A DNA stretch of 64,000 nucleotides from Alitibacter langaaensis DSM 22999 (GCF_003096995.1 NZ_QENU01000005.1:54174-118173); one strand, 5' to 3'. Numbered from the stretch's first letter, positions 1 to 13,612 are shown. Program-made: numbers and translations. The notes: generated from the letters alone by a model not told the origin.

Positions 1-1
1 A

Positions 2-565
2 ATGCACTTGTCTTTAACTAACTTCTTAGACAATAAATTCTATGACAGCTTAGTCAGTGATTTAAAAGCAAACTTTAACGAAAATGCCGCGCCAAGTGCG
101 CTAAAAGCCGATGAAATTTCAGTGAATGGCACAACATTTAGCTTAAAAGCAGAGCAAATTTTCGTAGGCTTAACCGCGGAGGATAAGTTTGAAGCCATTC
201 GTTTTGCTGGCGAACAATTAGTGAAAGCGGGTTTTGTAGAGCCAAGCTATGTGGATGCGATGTTTGAACGTGAAAAATTAGTGTCAACTTACTTGGGCGA
301 AGGGGTGGCTGTACCACATGGCACGATTGAAGCGAAAGATGCAGTGCTAAAAACAGGTATTGTGGTCTGCCAATATCCTGAAGGCGTACGCTTCACAGAT
401 GAAGAAGACGGCGTGGCGAAATTGGTGATTGGTATTGCAGCGCGCAATAACGAGCATATCCAAGTGGTGTCAGCAATCACCAATGCATTAGATAGTGACG
501 AAGCGATCGCATTGCTCACTTCAACAGATGATGTGAACAAAATTTTAGAACTTCTCACAGCATAA
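2..565 (+). CDS. mtlA: Mannitol-specific PTS enzyme II, C-terminal part (EIIA domain)
   Basis: This is the end of the mannitol PTS permease; the gene enters from outside the window and 187 codons are visible. The visible part holds the tail of EIIB (about residues 1-40) and a complete EIIA domain (about 45-187). In this family EIIA takes phosphate from HPr at a histidine, seen here as the H of GVAVPHGT (residue 106 of the visible part), and passes it to EIIB during mannitol uptake at the inner membrane. The ATG at the window edge is probably internal, because full-length EIICBA proteins are about 640 residues. It heads an mtlA-mtlD-mtlR locus. Confidence 0.93.
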   Translation: MHLSLTNFLDNKFYDSLVSDLKANFNENAAPSALKADEISVNGTTFSLKAEQIFVGLTAEDKFEAIRFAGEQLVKAGFVEPSYVDAMFEREKLVSTYLGEGVAVPHGTIEAKDAVLKTGIVVCQYPEGVRFTDEEDGVAKLVIGIAARNNEHIQVVSAITNALDSDEAIALLTSTDDVNKILELLTA

Positions 566-572
566 TTCCTAG

Positions 573-596
573 GGTGGGTGCAGACCCACCTTTTTT
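573..596 (+). terminator. Hairpin with T-run after mtlA
   Basis: GGTGGGT (573-579) and ACCCACC (584-590) form a 7-bp stem with a 4-base loop, followed by six T. It lies between mtlA and mtlD, so it may act as a partial terminator that lowers mtlD expression relative to the permease. Confidence 0.75.
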
Positions 597-628
597 ATAC
601 TGAATTCAGCGTTATAAAAGGACAAAAT

Positions 629-1774
629 ATGAAAGCATTACATTTTGGTGCAGGTAATATCGGGCGTGGTTTTATTGGCAAATTATTAGCCGATAGCAAT
701 GTGGAAGTGATTTTTGCCGATGTTAATGAAAACGTCATAAATTTGCTTAAAACTAACCGCACTTATGGTGTGAAAATTGTAGGCGACAGCATCAATACAG
801 TGGAACAAGTGAAAAATGTGTCTGGCGTGAACTCAACGGACGAAGCCGCCATCACGGCGTTATTCAATGAAGTGGATTTAGTCACGACAGCGGTTGGTCC
901 TAATGTATTAAAAATCATCGCAAAATCGGTCGCCAAAGCCTTGGAAGCTCGTTTGGCAAGTGGTAATACCAAACCGTTAAACATCATCGCTTGTGAAAAT
1001 ATGGTGCGCGGGACCTCTTTCTTAAAAGAGCAAGTTTTCCAACATTTGAATCCTGCGGTTAAAGATCAAGTGGAACGGTTAATCGGCTTTGTGGATAGCG
1101 CGGTTGACCGCATCGTGCCACCAGTGCAACCTGATGCCAATGATCCATTATTGGTGACGGTGGAAGAATTTAGCGAATGGATTGTGGATAAAACCCAATT
1201 CAAAGGCGAAATTCCTAACATCAAAGGCATGGAACAAACGGATAATTTAATGGCATTTGTAGAGCGCAAATTGTTCACTTTAAATACAGGCCATGCGGTA
1301 ACATCTTATTATGGCAAATCGATAGGCTACAAATTCGTAAAAGAAAGCATTGAAGATACCGATGTTAAAGCCTTTGTAAAATCGGTAATGCAAGAAAGTG
1401 GTGCGGTCTTGATCAAACGCTATGGCTTTGATCCGCAAGCCCACGCAGCCTATATTGAAAAAATCTTAAAACGCTTTGCAAATCCATATTTAGTGGATGA
1501 TGTGGATCGTGTTGGCCGTGAGCCACTGCGTAAATTGAGCCATAATGATCGTTTAATCAAACCATTGCGTGGCACGTTGGAATATGGATTGCCGAATGAC
1601 AATCTTATCCGCGCCATTGCAACAGCGTTGAAATACCGCAATGAAAATGATCCACAAGCCCTTGAGCTTGCGCAATCATTAGCAGAGAACGGCGTGGTGG
1701 CTACCGTGAAAAAATACACAGAATTACAAGATGAATCTGTGATCGCACGCATTGCAGCGGCATATAATGCTTAA
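629..1774 (+). CDS. mtlD: Mannitol-1-phosphate 5-dehydrogenase
   Basis: MtlD oxidises mannitol 1-phosphate, the product of the PTS permease, to fructose 6-phosphate with NAD in the cytoplasm. The N-terminus has the Rossmann motif [11 protein letters not shown] directly after the start, and the length (381 residues) matches the family. The reading frame is open from 578, but the ATG at 629 is chosen because AAAGGA lies 6 bases upstream and the protein then begins [10 protein letters not shown] as in known MtlD proteins. It lies 63 bases after mtlA, with a weak hairpin between them, and is followed by mtlR. Confidence 0.96.
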   Translation: MKALHFGAGNIGRGFIGKLLADSNVEVIFADVNENVINLLKTNRTYGVKIVGDSINTVEQVKNVSGVNSTDEAAITALFNEVDLVTTAVGPNVLKIIAKSVAKALEARLASGNTKPLNIIACENMVRGTSFLKEQVFQHLNPAVKDQVERLIGFVDSAVDRIVPPVQPDANDPLLVTVEEFSEWIVDKTQFKGEIPNIKGMEQTDNLMAFVERKLFTLNTGHAVTSYYGKSIGYKFVKESIEDTDVKAFVKSVMQESGAVLIKRYGFDPQAHAAYIEKILKRFANPYLVDDVDRVGREPLRKLSHNDRLIKPLRGTLEYGLPNDNLIRAIATALKYRNENDPQALELAQSLAENGVVATVKKYTELQDESVIARIAAAYNA

Positions 1775-1807
1775 TTAGTGAAAAGCTAACGACGAAAGTT
1801 ACTGCGG

Positions 1808-1844
1808 AAGTGCGGCGAAAATTCAGCAAATTTTGACCGCACTT
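1808..1844 (+). terminator. Inverted uptake-signal pair between mtlD and mtlR
   Basis: AAGTGCGGCGAAAATT and its near complement ending ACCGCACTT form a long stem over a 4-base loop. One base of the first arm departs from the AAGTGCGGT uptake signal. Paired uptake signals often double as terminators in Pasteurellaceae; the T-run is separated from the stem by ATTCAA, so termination strength is uncertain. Confidence 0.6.
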
Positions 1845-1872
1845 TATTCAATTTTTTGCCAAGGATTTTATT

Positions 1873-2388
1873 GTGGTATCTGAAGATCCAATTTATGAAA
1901 AACTCAATGATGTCAGCTCTATTCGTGGCTTTGTCACTGCGACTGTCGCTATCTTTGATGAAATAATTGATCAGCTGATAAATAAAGTTTTTCGCAAAAA
2001 CGATTTTGCCGTGAAATCAGTGGTAGACAGCCTTTTTGAAACTTCAGGACCCTTAGCTACATTGAGCATTCGCTTAAAAGTATTATTAGGATTGGGCGTG
2101 ATTTCTCATGAGGTGTTTGAAGATGTCATCGCCTTTTTGCAGCTGAAAGAACAGCTCAATAATGATGCAGATGAACATCACTTTGCCGATGAGTTGATTT
2201 TAAGTTTTGCCCATGAATTAAACCTGTTCAAAGATAAAGATTTGCTGCCAACTGAAGAAACCGCGATTGATTTAACCACGTTAGTGGGGCAAATGAAGCA
2301 GCAACGTAAAGAACGATTGGTGCGTTCTTGTTTAATTCTAACCGTAACAGAAATTTATCGACAGCTACGCGTTGAAAGTCCGCTTTAA
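1873..2388 (+). CDS. mtlR: Mannitol operon repressor
   Basis: MtlR represses the mannitol operon; the protein is an all-helical MtlR/FumE-type regulator without a classical HTH. The 171-residue sequence shares characteristic stretches with E. coli MtlR, such as VFRKNDFAVKSVVDSLFE followed by LSIRLKVLLGLGVI (about residues 37-80). The start is GTG at 1873, preceded by AAGGA about 8 bases upstream; no ATG lies near. Its position last in the mtlA-mtlD-mtlR order agrees with the role. A single uptake signal follows the stop codon. Confidence 0.9.
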   Translation: MVSEDPIYEKLNDVSSIRGFVTATVAIFDEIIDQLINKVFRKNDFAVKSVVDSLFETSGPLATLSIRLKVLLGLGVISHEVFEDVIAFLQLKEQLNNDADEHHFADELILSFAHELNLFKDKDLLPTEETAIDLTTLVGQMKQQRKERLVRSCLILTVTEIYRQLRVESPL

Positions 2389-2435
2389 TTAAGCGAAAGT
2401 GCGGTCAGTTTTTTGCAAGTTTTTTAGGAAAAAGC

Positions 2436-2463
2436 TTGCTTTTCCTTAGATGATAGGTATAAT
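2436..2463 (+). promoter_or_regulatory. Promoter of the S10 ribosomal protein operon
   Basis: TTGCTT (2436-2441) and a perfect TATAAT (2458-2463) are separated by 16 bases. No gene lies between this promoter and rpsJ, so it should drive the 11-gene S10 operon. Confidence 0.75.
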
Positions 2464-2467
2464 TCAC

Positions 2468-2961
<494 letters not shown>

Positions 2962-2977
2962 TTAAGAGGTTATTACA

Positions 2978-3604
2978 ATGATTGGTTTAGTCGGTCGTAA
3001 AGTTGGTATGACCCGCGTTTTCACTGAAGACGGCGTGTCAATTCCAGTTACTGTTATCGAAATCGAAGCCAACCGCGTAACTCAAGTTAAAACTCTTGAA
3101 AACGATGGCTATACTGCAGTTCAAGTTACTACGGGTGCGAAAAAAGCAAGTCGTGTAACTAAGCCTGAAGCTGGCCATTTCGTGAAAGCAGGTGTTGAAG
3201 CTGGTCGCGGTTTATGGGAATTTCGTACTGAAGGTGAAGAATTCACTTTAGGTCAAGAAATTAATGTTGACATCTTTGCAGATGTTAAAAAAGTTGATGT
3301 TACTGGTACTTCAAAAGGTAAAGGTTTCCAAGGTGGTGTTAAACGTTGGAATTTCCGTACTCAAGATGCTACACATGGTAACTCTTTATCACATCGTGTA
3401 CTTGGTTCTATTGGTCAAAACCAAACTCCAGGTCGTGTGTTTAAAGGTAAAAAAATGGCAGGACATTTAGGTGCTGAACGTGTTACTGTTCAATCACTTG
3501 AAGTTGTTCGTGTTGATGTTGAGCGTAAATTATTATTAGTTAAAGGTGCTGTCCCAGGCGCTACTAATAGTGATGTTATCGTGAAACCAGCAGTTAAAGC
3601 GTAA
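2978..3604 (+). CDS. rplC: 50S ribosomal protein L3
   Basis: L3 is an early assembly protein of the 50S subunit that reaches the peptidyl transferase centre. The 208-residue sequence carries the conserved tip region [20 protein letters not shown] (about residues 147-166), which in E. coli contains the glutamine methylated by PrmB. It starts at an ATG with AAGAGG upstream and is followed by rplD 15 bases later. Nothing departs from the family. Confidence 0.98.
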   Translation: MIGLVGRKVGMTRVFTEDGVSIPVTVIEIEANRVTQVKTLENDGYTAVQVTTGAKKASRVTKPEAGHFVKAGVEAGRGLWEFRTEGEEFTLGQEINVDIFADVKKVDVTGTSKGKGFQGGVKRWNFRTQDATHGNSLSHRVLGSIGQNQTPGRVFKGKKMAGHLGAERVTVQSLEVVRVDVERKLLLVKGAVPGATNSDVIVKPAVKA

Positions 3605-3619
3605 GTCTAGGAGATAGAG

Positions 3620-4222
3620 ATGGAATTACAAGTTGTAGGTGCAAACGCACTAACTGTTTCTGAAACTACCTTCGGACGTGAGTTTAACGAAGCGTTAATC
3701 CACCAAGTAGTTGTTGCATATGCAGCGGGTGCTCGTCAAGGTTCACGTGCTCAAAAAACTCGTGCTGAAGTGTCTGGTTCAGGTAAAAAACCTTGGCGTC
3801 AAAAAGGTACAGGCCGTGCACGTTCTGGTGATATCAAATCACCAATCTGGCGTTCAGGTGGTATTACTTTCGCAGCGAAACCACAAGATCACAGCCAAAA
3901 AGTGAACAAAAAAATGTACCGTGGTGCAATCAAAAGCATTCTTTCTGAATTAGTTCGTCAAGACCGTTTGGTTGTTGTAGAAAAATTCGAAATTGATGCG
4001 CCAAAAACGAAAGTATTAGCACAAAAATTAAAAGATATGGCGTTAAATGACGCTCTTATCATCACTGCAAGTTTAGATGAAAATCTATTCTTAGCTGCGC
4101 GTAACTTATATAAAGTTGATGTGCGTGATGTTCAAGGTATCGACCCTGTAAGCTTAATTGCTTTTGATAAAGTGGTTGTTACTGTTGATGCAGTGAAACA
4201 AATTGAGGAGATGTTAGCGTGA
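3620..4222 (+). CDS. rplD: 50S ribosomal protein L4, likely autoregulator of the operon
   Basis: L4 binds 23S rRNA near the exit tunnel; in E. coli it also represses transcription and translation of the S10 operon through the leader. The 200-residue protein contains the long basic tunnel loop around residues 40-95 with [21 protein letters not shown] ribosome binding site lies 6-7 bases before the ATG. Its stop codon overlaps the GTG start of rplW in the sequence GTGA, suggesting translational coupling. Confidence 0.98.
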   Translation: MELQVVGANALTVSETTFGREFNEALIHQVVVAYAAGARQGSRAQKTRAEVSGSGKKPWRQKGTGRARSGDIKSPIWRSGGITFAAKPQDHSQKVNKKMYRGAIKSILSELVRQDRLVVVEKFEIDAPKTKVLAQKLKDMALNDALIITASLDENLFLAARNLYKVDVRDVQGIDPVSLIAFDKVVVTVDAVKQIEEMLA

Positions 4223-4524
4223 TTCAACAAGAACGTTTGCTAAAAGTGCTTAAAGCACCACATGTCTCTGAGAAAGCAACAAACAACGCAGAGAGCTCAA
4301 ATACTATCGTATTCAAAGTTGCATTAGATGCAAACAAAGTTGAAATTGCTAACGCAGTTGAACAACTTTTTGAAGTGAAAGTAGATTCAGTTCGCACAGT
4401 TGTTGTTAAAGGTAAAACCAAACGCCGCGGTAATAAAATGGGTCGCCGCAGTGACTGGAAAAAAGCTTATGTTACTCTTCAAGAAGGTCAATCACTTGAC
4501 TTCGTTGAAGGTGCAGCAGAGTAA
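4219..4524 (+). CDS. rplW: 50S ribosomal protein L23
   Basis: L23 sits at the tunnel exit and is the docking site for trigger factor and SRP. The 101-residue sequence shows RAPHVSEK-type and [13 protein letters not shown] segments of the family. The start is GTG (4219), which overlaps the TGA stop of rplD; the GAGGAG site for it lies inside the rplD end. No later start would keep the conserved N-terminus. Confidence 0.97.
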   Translation: MIQQERLLKVLKAPHVSEKATNNAESSNTIVFKVALDANKVEIANAVEQLFEVKVDSVRTVVVKGKTKRRGNKMGRRSDWKKAYVTLQEGQSLDFVEGAAE

Positions 4525-4544
4525 TTACGGAGGAATAAAGAATT

Positions 4545-5366
4545 ATGGCTATCGTTAAATGTAAGCCGACCTCCGCTGGTCGTCGTCACGTTGTTAAAAT
4601 CGTGAACCCTGAATTACATAAGGGCAAACCTTACGCACCATTATTAGATACTAAATCTAAAACTGGTGGTCGTAATAATTTAGGACGTATCACTACTCGT
4701 CATATCGGTGGTGGTCATAAACAACATTACCGTTTAATCGATTTCAAACGTAACAAGTTAGATATCCCAGCGGTTGTTGAGCGTCTTGAATATGATCCAA
4801 ATCGTTCTGCGAATATCGCTTTAGTGCTTTATAAAGATGGTGAACGTCGTTATATCTTAGCTCCTAAAGGTTTATCTGTAGGCGATCAAATCCAAGCTGG
4901 CGTTAACTCACCAATTAAAGTGGGTAACTCATTACCAATGCGTAATATCCCAGTTGGTTCGACTGTACATAACGTAGAATTAAAACCAGGCAAAGGCGGT
5001 CAAATTGCTCGTTCTGCTGGTGCGTATGTACAAATCATTGCTCGTGAAGGTAACTATGTTACTTTACGTTTACGTTCAGGCGAAATGCGTAAAGTATTAG
5101 CTGAGTGCGTTGCTACTATCGGTGAAGTAGGTAACTCTGAACATATGTTGCGTGTACTAGGTAAAGCTGGTGCAAGCCGTTGGAGAGGTATCCGTCCTAC
5201 AGTTCGTGGTACAGCAATGAACCCAGTGGATCACCCACACGGTGGTGGTGAAGGTCGTAACTTTGGTAAACACCCAGTAACTCCTTGGGGCGTTCAAACC
5301 AAAGGTAAGAAAACTCGTCACAACAAACGTACTGATAAATATATCGTACGTCGTCGTGGCAAATAA
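4545..5366 (+). CDS. rplB: 50S ribosomal protein L2
   Basis: L2 is needed for subunit association and peptidyl transferase activity. The 273-residue protein ends with the basic C-terminal region and carries the conserved [13 protein letters not shown] segment (about residues 225-237), whose histidine is important in the family. ACGGAGG precedes the ATG. The codon usage is as strongly biased as in its neighbours, as expected of a highly expressed gene. Confidence 0.98.
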   Translation: MAIVKCKPTSAGRRHVVKIVNPELHKGKPYAPLLDTKSKTGGRNNLGRITTRHIGGGHKQHYRLIDFKRNKLDIPAVVERLEYDPNRSANIALVLYKDGERRYILAPKGLSVGDQIQAGVNSPIKVGNSLPMRNIPVGSTVHNVELKPGKGGQIARSAGAYVQIIAREGNYVTLRLRSGEMRKVLAECVATIGEVGNSEHMLRVLGKAGASRWRGIRPTVRGTAMNPVDHPHGGGEGRNFGKHPVTPWGVQTKGKKTRHNKRTDKYIVRRRGK

Positions 5367-5387
5367 TAGATTTAATTAAGAGGATAA

Positions 5388-5666
<279 letters not shown>

Positions 5667-5677
5667 GAGGTAAATAG

Positions 5678-6010
<333 letters not shown>

Positions 6011-6030
6011 TCGTAGAGGAATAACAGAAA

Positions 6031-6738
6031 ATGGGTCAAAAAGTCCATCCACATGGTATTCGCCTTGGTATTGTTAAGCCTTGGAGCTCTACATGGTTTG
6101 CGAATACACAAGATTTCGCTGATAATTTAGAAGGCGATTTCAAAGTACGTAAATTCTTGAATAAAGAATTAGCGAACGCTTCAGTGTCACGTATCACTAT
6201 TGAACGTCCAGCGAAAAGCATTCGTGTTACAATCCACACAGCTCGTCCAGGTATCGTTATCGGTAAAAAAGGCGAAGATGTTGAAAAATTACGCAACGCT
6301 GTAGCAAAAATTGCAGGCGTGCCAGCGCAAATCAACATTGCTGAAGTGAAAAAACCTGAATTAGATGCAAAATTAGTTGCAGATAGTATCGCTTCTCAAT
6401 TAGAACGTCGTGTTATGTTCCGCCGTGCAATGAAACGTGCAGTACAAAATGCGATGAGACTTGGTGCCAAAGGTATCAAAGTTGAAGTAAGCGGTCGTTT
6501 AGGTGGTGCAGAAATTGCACGTTCTGAATGGTATCGTGAAGGTCGCGTTCCATTACATACGTTACGTGCGGACATCGACTATAACACTGCTGAAGCTCAT
6601 ACTACATACGGTGTAATCGGTATTAAAGTATGGATCTTCAAAGGTGAAATTCTCGGTGGAATGGCTGCAATTGCACAACAACCAGAACAACAACCAGCTG
6701 CGCCTAAAAAGGCACCACGCGGCAAAGGTCGTAAGTAA
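6031..6738 (+). CDS. rpsC: 30S ribosomal protein S3
   Basis: S3 is part of the mRNA entry tunnel helicase region of the 30S subunit. The 235-residue protein has the KH domain motif [15 protein letters not shown] (about residues 74-88) and the C-terminal domain with [15 protein letters not shown] (about 160-174). The last 20 residues form a basic, alanine/proline-rich tail. It begins after AGAGGAAT and is followed by rplP after 13 bases. Confidence 0.98.
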   Translation: MGQKVHPHGIRLGIVKPWSSTWFANTQDFADNLEGDFKVRKFLNKELANASVSRITIERPAKSIRVTIHTARPGIVIGKKGEDVEKLRNAVAKIAGVPAQINIAEVKKPELDAKLVADSIASQLERRVMFRRAMKRAVQNAMRLGAKGIKVEVSGRLGGAEIARSEWYREGRVPLHTLRADIDYNTAEAHTTYGVIGIKVWIFKGEILGGMAAIAQQPEQQPAAPKKAPRGKGRK

Positions 6739-6751
6739 GGAGAACTGCTAG

Positions 6752-7161
<410 letters not shown>

Positions 7162-7162
<1 letters not shown>

Positions 7163-7353
7163 TGAAAGCTCAAGAACTACGTAACAAAAATGTTGAAGAG
7201 CTGAATGCTGAGTTAGCAAACCTTTTAGGTGAGCAATTCAAATTGCGTATGCAAGCAGCCACCGGTCAGCTTCAACAAACCCACCAGTTAAAACAAGTGC
7301 GTCGTAGCATTGCACAAGTGAAAACTGTATTAAACCAAAAGGCGGGTGAGTAA
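7162..7353 (+). CDS. rpmC: 50S ribosomal protein L29
   Basis: L29 is a two-helix protein near the tunnel exit that contacts L23. The 63-residue sequence begins [18 protein letters not shown] and has the conserved [15 protein letters not shown] segment. It has no separate spacing on either side: it starts inside the rplP stop codon and ends inside the rpsQ start codon, both as TAATG. Confidence 0.97.
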
Positions 7354-7607
7354 TGACTGATAAAATTCGTACTGTTCAAGGTCGTGTAATTAGTGACAAA
7401 ATGGATAAATCTTTCACAATCGCAATTGAGCGTAAAGTGAAACACCCTCTTTTAGGTAAATTTATCCGTCGCACAACTAAATTGCACGTTCACGATGAGA
7501 ACAACGAAGCAAGATTAGGTGATGTAGTCGAAATCAAAGAATGTCGTCCTATGTCAAAAACTAAATCTTGGACTTTAGTTCGTGTTGTTGAAAAAGCAGT
7601 AATTTAA
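7353..7607 (+). CDS. rpsQ: 30S ribosomal protein S17
   Basis: S17 is a primary 16S rRNA-binding OB-fold protein. The 84-residue protein contains [14 protein letters not shown] (about residues 9-22) and the C-terminal [15 protein letters not shown]. It is the last gene of the S10 operon, coupled to rpmC by TAATG, and an uptake-signal hairpin terminator follows 27 bases later. Confidence 0.97.
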   Translation: MTDKIRTVQGRVISDKMDKSFTIAIERKVKHPLLGKFIRRTTKLHVHDENNEARLGDVVEIKECRPMSKTKSWTLVRVVEKAVI

Positions 7608-7634
7608 TTGTTGCTTTAAAACAATCGTAAATTA

Positions 7635-7665
7635 AACCGCACTTTGTTAAAAAGTGCGGTTTTTT
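7635..7665 (+). terminator. Terminator of the S10 operon made of two uptake signals
   Basis: AACCGCACTTT (7635-7645) and AAAGTGCGGTT (7651-7661) form a perfect 11-bp stem with a 5-base loop, followed by a T-run. The stem consists of two opposed DNA uptake signals, as is common in this family. Confidence 0.9.
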
Positions 7666-7818
7666 ATTATCAAAATATTTATTACTTACGTGATTGAAAA
7701 ACTTTTAAATTTTTCACCGCACTTTTTAGCTTCGTAAGCTACGATTTGACTTTTGCTGTCAAATAAAGAATTGCGATAAATCTTATAAGGAAATCTTGAC
7801 TGAATAGTGAAAATCAGC

Positions 7819-7848
7819 TTGATTGTTGAATTGTATTTGTGATATATT
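7819..7848 (+). promoter_or_regulatory. Promoter of the spc operon
   Basis: TTGATT (7819-7824) and TATATT (7843-7848) are 18 bases apart. The leader downstream can fold into ACCTgTTTAC/GTAAAtAGGT (about 7854-7880) and a small CCCGAAAGGG hairpin before GGAG at rplN. The rest of the 310-base gap holds one more uptake signal at about 7716 and no gene. Confidence 0.65.
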
Positions 7849-7908
7849 TCCCGACCTGTTTACATTTGGGTAAATAGGTTCGTCCCGAAAGGGTGTTTTC
7901 AATTTTAA

Positions 7909-8292
<384 letters not shown>

Positions 8293-8305
8293 GGAGAAGT
8301 GAAAA

Positions 8306-9174
<869 letters not shown>

Positions 9175-9185
9175 GGCAGGTTACA

Positions 9186-9491
9186 ATGGCTAAACAATCA
9201 ATGAAAGCACGCGATGTAAAACGCGTTAAATTGGCTGAAAAATTCTATGCTAAACGTGTAGAATTGAAAAAAATCATCTCTGATGCGAATTCATCTGATG
9301 AAGAGCGTTGGAGTGCGGTATTAAAATTACAATCTTTACCGCGTGATGCAAGCCCAAGCCGCCAACGTAACCGCTGCCGCCAAACTGGACGTCCTCATGG
9401 TGTTCTTCGTAAGTTTGGTTTAAGTCGTATCAAGGTTCGTGAAGCAGCAATGCGTGGCGAAATCCCTGGCCTTAAAAAAGCAAGTTGGTAA
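9186..9491 (+). CDS. rpsN: 30S ribosomal protein S14 (long, zinc-free form)
   Basis: S14 is a 30S head protein near the A site. The 101-residue length and the lack of CxxC zinc pairs mark it as the long, zinc-independent form. The conserved C-terminal block with [18 protein letters not shown] lies at about residues 63-80. Its ribosome binding site GGCAGG is weak but well spaced. It follows rplE by 11 bases. Confidence 0.97.
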   Translation: MAKQSMKARDVKRVKLAEKFYAKRVELKKIISDANSSDEERWSAVLKLQSLPRDASPSRQRNRCRQTGRPHGVLRKFGLSRIKVREAAMRGEIPGLKKASW

Positions 9492-9528
9492 TTTACCACT
9501 TTATTTTGGAATCGGAGAATAAAATACA

Positions 9529-9921
9529 ATGAGTATGCAAGATCCAATCGCAGATATGTTGACCCGTATTCGTAACGGTCAGGCTGCGAACAAAGTTGCG
9601 ATCAGTATGCCTTCTTCCAAGCTAAAAGTGGCTATTGCCAACGTATTAGCTTCTGAAGGTTATATTGAAAGCGTTAAAGTTTTAGAAGGTGTTAAACCTG
9701 AATTGGAAATTACTTTAAAATATTTCCAAGGCAAACCAGTTGTAGAAAGTATTCAACGTGTTAGCCGCCCTGGTCTTCGTATTTACAAACGTAAAGACGA
9801 ATTACCAAAAGTTATGGGTGGTTTAGGTGTTGCTGTTGTTTCTACATCTAAAGGTGTGATGACTGACCGTGCTGCTCGCCAAGCGGGTTTAGGCGGCGAA
9901 ATCATCTGTTACGTAGCTTAA
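9529..9921 (+). CDS. rpsH: 30S ribosomal protein S8, likely autoregulator of spc
   Basis: S8 binds 16S rRNA helix 21 and in E. coli represses translation of the spc operon at the start of rplE. The 130-residue protein begins [18 protein letters not shown] and ends [10 protein letters not shown] with the conserved STSKGVMTD segment (about residues 104-112). A CGGAGA site is 9-10 bases from the ATG. The 37-base gap before it is the largest inside this operon. Confidence 0.98.
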   Translation: MSMQDPIADMLTRIRNGQAANKVAISMPSSKLKVAIANVLASEGYIESVKVLEGVKPELEITLKYFQGKPVVESIQRVSRPGLRIYKRKDELPKVMGGLGVAVVSTSKGVMTDRAARQAGLGGEIICYVA

Positions 9922-9936
9922 TAGAGAGGTAGGAAA

Positions 9937-10470
9937 ATGTCTCGTGTTGCTAAAGCACCTGTTAATATTCCTGCCGGTGTTGAGGTTAAACTCAATGGTC
10001 AGCTATTAACAGTAAAAGGTAAGAATGGCGAATTATCTCGTCACATTCATGACTCAGTCGAAGTTAAACAAGATAACGGTGTATTAACATTTGCACCACG
10101 TGATGGTATGGTTGGTGCTAATGCTCAATCAGGTACAGCACGTGCGTTAGTTAATGCAATGGTTATCGGTGTTACTGAAGGCTTCACTAAAAAATTACAA
10201 CTTGTAGGTGTTGGTTACCGTGCACAAGTTAAAAGCAATGTTATTGGCTTAAGCTTAGGTTTCTCTCACCCTGTTGAACATACTTTACCAGCAGGTATTA
10301 CTGCAGAATGCCCATCTCAAACTGAAATTGTGTTGAAAGGTGCGGATAAGCAATTAATTGGTCAAGTAGCAGCAGATATTCGTGCGTATCGTAAACCTGA
10401 ACCTTATAAAGGTAAGGGTGTTCGTTATGCTGATGAAGTTGTTCGTACTAAAGAAGCGAAGAAAAAATAA
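9937..10470 (+). CDS. rplF: 50S ribosomal protein L6
   Basis: L6 lies near the base of the L7/L12 stalk by the sarcin-ricin loop. It has 177 residues, two repeated domains, and the conserved C-terminal [14 protein letters not shown] (about residues 154-167). An AGAGAGGT site precedes the ATG and rplR follows after 13 bases. Nothing unusual is seen. Confidence 0.98.
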   Translation: MSRVAKAPVNIPAGVEVKLNGQLLTVKGKNGELSRHIHDSVEVKQDNGVLTFAPRDGMVGANAQSGTARALVNAMVIGVTEGFTKKLQLVGVGYRAQVKSNVIGLSLGFSHPVEHTLPAGITAECPSQTEIVLKGADKQLIGQVAADIRAYRKPEPYKGKGVRYADEVVRTKEAKKK

Positions 10471-10483
10471 TTAAGGTAACACT

Positions 10484-11352
<869 letters not shown>

Positions 11353-11358
11353 TTGATA

Positions 11359-11538
11359 ATGGCTAAAACTATTAAAGTAACACAAGTTCGTAGCTCAATT
11401 GCTCGTTTACCGAAGCATAAAGCTACTTTACGAGGTCTTGGTCTTCGCCATATGCATCATACCGTTGAGTTAATTGATACTCCAGCAGTACGTGGTATGA
11501 TTAACCAAGTTTCATACATGGTTAAAGTGGAGGAGTAA
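11359..11538 (+). CDS. rpmD: 50S ribosomal protein L30
   Basis: L30 is a small globular protein of the 50S subunit. The frame is open from a TTG at 11353, but the ATG at 11359 gives a 59-residue protein starting [14 protein letters not shown], the standard length and N-terminus. The segment [15 protein letters not shown] (about residues 26-40) is typical. No clear ribosome binding site of its own is seen besides GGGG at the rpsE end, so it may depend on coupling. Confidence 0.95.
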
Positions 11539-11542
11539 TAGA

Positions 11543-11977
11543 ATGCGTTTAAATACTCTATCTCCGGCTGAAGGTGCTAAGCACAGTGCTAAGCGTTTAG
11601 GTCGTGGTATCGGTTCTGGTTTAGGTAAAACTGGTGGCCGTGGTCATAAAGGTCAAAAATCTCGTACAGGTGGTAAAGTTCGCCGCGGTTTCGAGGGTGG
11701 TCAAATGCCTTTATATCGTCGTTTACCAAAATTTGGTTTCACGTCTATGAAAGCTGCCGTAACAGCAGAGATTCGTTTAGACGATTTAGCTAAAGTAGAT
11801 GGTAATGTAGTAACTTTAGAAGCATTAAAAGCTGCAAATGTAGTAACTAAAGAAATTCAATTCGCTAAAGTTATTTTAGCGGGTGAAGTTAAATCTGCAG
11901 TTGTTGTACGTGGTTTAGGTGTAACTAAAGGTGCTAAAGCAGCGATTGAAGCTGCTGGCGGTTCAATTGAGGAATAA
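11543..11977 (+). CDS. rplO: 50S ribosomal protein L15
   Basis: L15 is a late-assembling 50S protein with a long glycine/arginine-rich N-terminal extension, seen here as [20 protein letters not shown] (about residues 20-39), followed by a globular C-terminal half. It has 144 residues. The GGAGGAG site overlaps the end of rpmD, 4 bases upstream, and secY follows after 7 bases. Confidence 0.98.
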   Translation: MRLNTLSPAEGAKHSAKRLGRGIGSGLGKTGGRGHKGQKSRTGGKVRRGFEGGQMPLYRRLPKFGFTSMKAAVTAEIRLDDLAKVDGNVVTLEALKAANVVTKEIQFAKVILAGEVKSAVVVRGLGVTKGAKAAIEAAGGSIEE

Positions 11978-11984
11978 TTAACAA

Positions 11985-13310
11985 ATGGCTAAGCAACCAG
12001 GTTATCAAAGTAGAAGTACTCAAAGCGGTAGTGGTGAACTTAAGAGCAGATTACTTTTTGTATTAGGTGCACTGATCGTTTTCCGTATTGGTTCTTTCAT
12101 TCCAGTTCCTGGTATTGACGCGGCTGTGTTAGCTCAATTACTTGACCAACAAAAAGGCACCATCATTGACATGTTAAATATGTTCTCTGGTGGTGCATTA
12201 AGTCGAGCATCGATTTTTGCATTAGGTATCATGCCGTATATTTCGGCATCAATCATTATTCAATTACTTGCAACGGTTTATCCTGCATTAGCTGAATTAA
12301 AAAAAGAAGGGGAAGCTGGTCGCCGTAAAATGAGTAAATATATTCGTTATACCACATTGGCTCTTGCAACCTTACAAGCAATTGGTATTTCAACTGGTTT
12401 ACCTAGTATGTTACCAGGTCTTGTTCCTAACTTAGGATTCGCTTTTTATTTTACTGCAGTGATTAGTTTGGTTACTGGAACCATGTTTTTAATGTGGTTA
12501 GGTGAGCAAATTACAGAACGTGGTATTGGTAATGGGATTTCGATTATTATCTTTGCAGGGATTGTTGCAGGCTTACCAGCAGCGATTGGTCATACTATTG
12601 AGCAAGCTCGTCAAGGGCAAATGCACCCATTAGTTCTTTTATTGATTGCCGTAATTGTTTTTGCAGTAATTTATTTTGTTGTCTATGTAGAACGTGGTCA
12701 ACGCCGTATTAAAGTAGAATATGCTAAGCGCCAACAAGGTCGTCAAATCTTAGGTGGACATTCAACACATTTACCATTAAAAGTGAATATGTCAGGGGTA
12801 ATGCCAGCAATCTTTGCATCAAGCATTATTTTATTCCCTGCGACAATTAGTTCATGGTTTGGTCAAAGTGCAAGTTTTGAATGGTTAACTAACTTTGCGA
12901 TGATGTTGCAGCCGGGACAGCCGATTTATTTAATCGTGTATGCAACTGCAATTATGTTCTTTAGTTTCTTCTACGCTGCAATGCAATTTAATCCACGTGA
13001 TACAGCAGATAATTTGAAAAAATCTGGAGCATTCATACCCGGAATTAGACCAGGTGAGCAAACATCACGTTATATTGACAAAATTATGGCTCGCTTAACA
13101 TTAATTGGCGGTCTATATGTCGTATTTGTATGTTTGGTTCCTTACATTATGATGTCAGCTTGGAATGTACAATTCTATTTTGGTGGTACATCTTTGCTTA
13201 TTATCGTAATGGTAATTATGGATTTCATTGTTCAGGTTCAAAGTCACTTAATGTCGACTAAATATGAATCTGCGTTGAAAAGAGCAAACCTCAAAGGTTT
13301 TGGACAATAA
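11985..13310 (+). CDS. secY: Protein translocase subunit SecY
   Basis: SecY forms the protein-conducting channel of the inner membrane with SecE and SecG. The 441-residue protein has ten predicted membrane segments, including [20 protein letters not shown] (about 23-42), and the conserved cytoplasmic loops [14 protein letters not shown] and [19 protein letters not shown]. The start ATG lies just after rplO with AATTAAC upstream and no strong Shine-Dalgarno, suggesting coupling to rplO. The place of secY between rplO and rpmJ is standard for the spc operon. Confidence 0.98.
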   Translation: MAKQPGYQSRSTQSGSGELKSRLLFVLGALIVFRIGSFIPVPGIDAAVLAQLLDQQKGTIIDMLNMFSGGALSRASIFALGIMPYISASIIIQLLATVYPALAELKKEGEAGRRKMSKYIRYTTLALATLQAIGISTGLPSMLPGLVPNLGFAFYFTAVISLVTGTMFLMWLGEQITERGIGNGISIIIFAGIVAGLPAAIGHTIEQARQGQMHPLVLLLIAVIVFAVIYFVVYVERGQRRIKVEYAKRQQGRQILGGHSTHLPLKVNMSGVMPAIFASSIILFPATISSWFGQSASFEWLTNFAMMLQPGQPIYLIVYATAIMFFSFFYAAMQFNPRDTADNLKKSGAFIPGIRPGEQTSRYIDKIMARLTLIGGLYVVFVCLVPYIMMSAWNVQFYFGGTSLLIIVMVIMDFIVQVQSHLMSTKYESALKRANLKGFGQ

Positions 13311-13338
13311 TTTGTCCTATAGATAATAAGGATAAGCA

Positions 13339-13452
13339 ATGAAAGTTCGTGCTTCCGTAAAGAGAATCTGTCGTAACTGTAAAATTGTTAAACGTGAAGG
13401 TGTTGTTCGTGTATTATGCAGCGACCCTAAACATAAACAACGTCAAGGTTAA
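13339..13452 (+). CDS. rpmJ: 50S ribosomal protein L36
   Basis: This 37-residue gene lies 28 bases after secY, where rpmJ is expected. The protein begins [15 protein letters not shown] and has Cys11, Cys14, Cys27 and His32, the zinc-ribbon residues of the zinc-containing form of L36. An AAGGAT site precedes the ATG. It ends the spc operon. In many gamma-proteobacteria a zinc-free paralogue elsewhere replaces it during zinc starvation; none is in this window. Confidence 0.97.
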   Translation: MKVRASVKRICRNCKIVKREGVVRVLCSDPKHKQRQG

Positions 13453-13477
13453 TAGATAATTTTCTTGCCAAGAACAG

Positions 13478-13500
13478 GCTGGGCATATATAATGCTCAGC
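13478..13500 (+). terminator. Hairpin between rpmJ and the alpha leader
   Basis: GCTGGGCAT (13478-13486) and ATGCTCAGC (13492-13500) form a 9-bp stem with one G-U pair and a 5-base loop. There is no T-run, so it may be a weak terminator or an mRNA-stabilising element. A comparable hairpin lies at the same place in E. coli. Confidence 0.6.
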
Positions 13501-13511
13501 TCATTTACATC

Positions 13512-13612
13512 CTTGGCATACTGTTTGAGTATCCTGAAAACGGGCTTTTCAAGATCAGTATGTCAAATTAATTAACAATAGGAGTGCATAGTGGCCCGTA
13601 TTGCAGGCATTA
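13512..13612 (+). promoter_or_regulatory. Alpha operon leader, S4-binding pseudoknot (alpha RBS)
   Basis: The sequence before rpsM closely matches the E. coli alpha operon leader, including TTGAGTATCCTGAAAACGGG, the TTTTCA arm, and AGGAGTGCATAGTGGCCCGT around the start codon. CATACTG (13517-13523) pairs with CAGTATG (13556-13562), with the TGAAAA/TTTTCA stem inside. In E. coli, S4 binds this pseudoknot and traps the 30S subunit at the GTG start of rpsM. Confidence 0.92.

Noticed and set aside
7819..7848. TTGAAT at 7826 as the -35 box of the spc promoter
   Set aside because: It leaves only 11 bases to the -10 box; TTGATT at 7819 gives an 18-base spacer.
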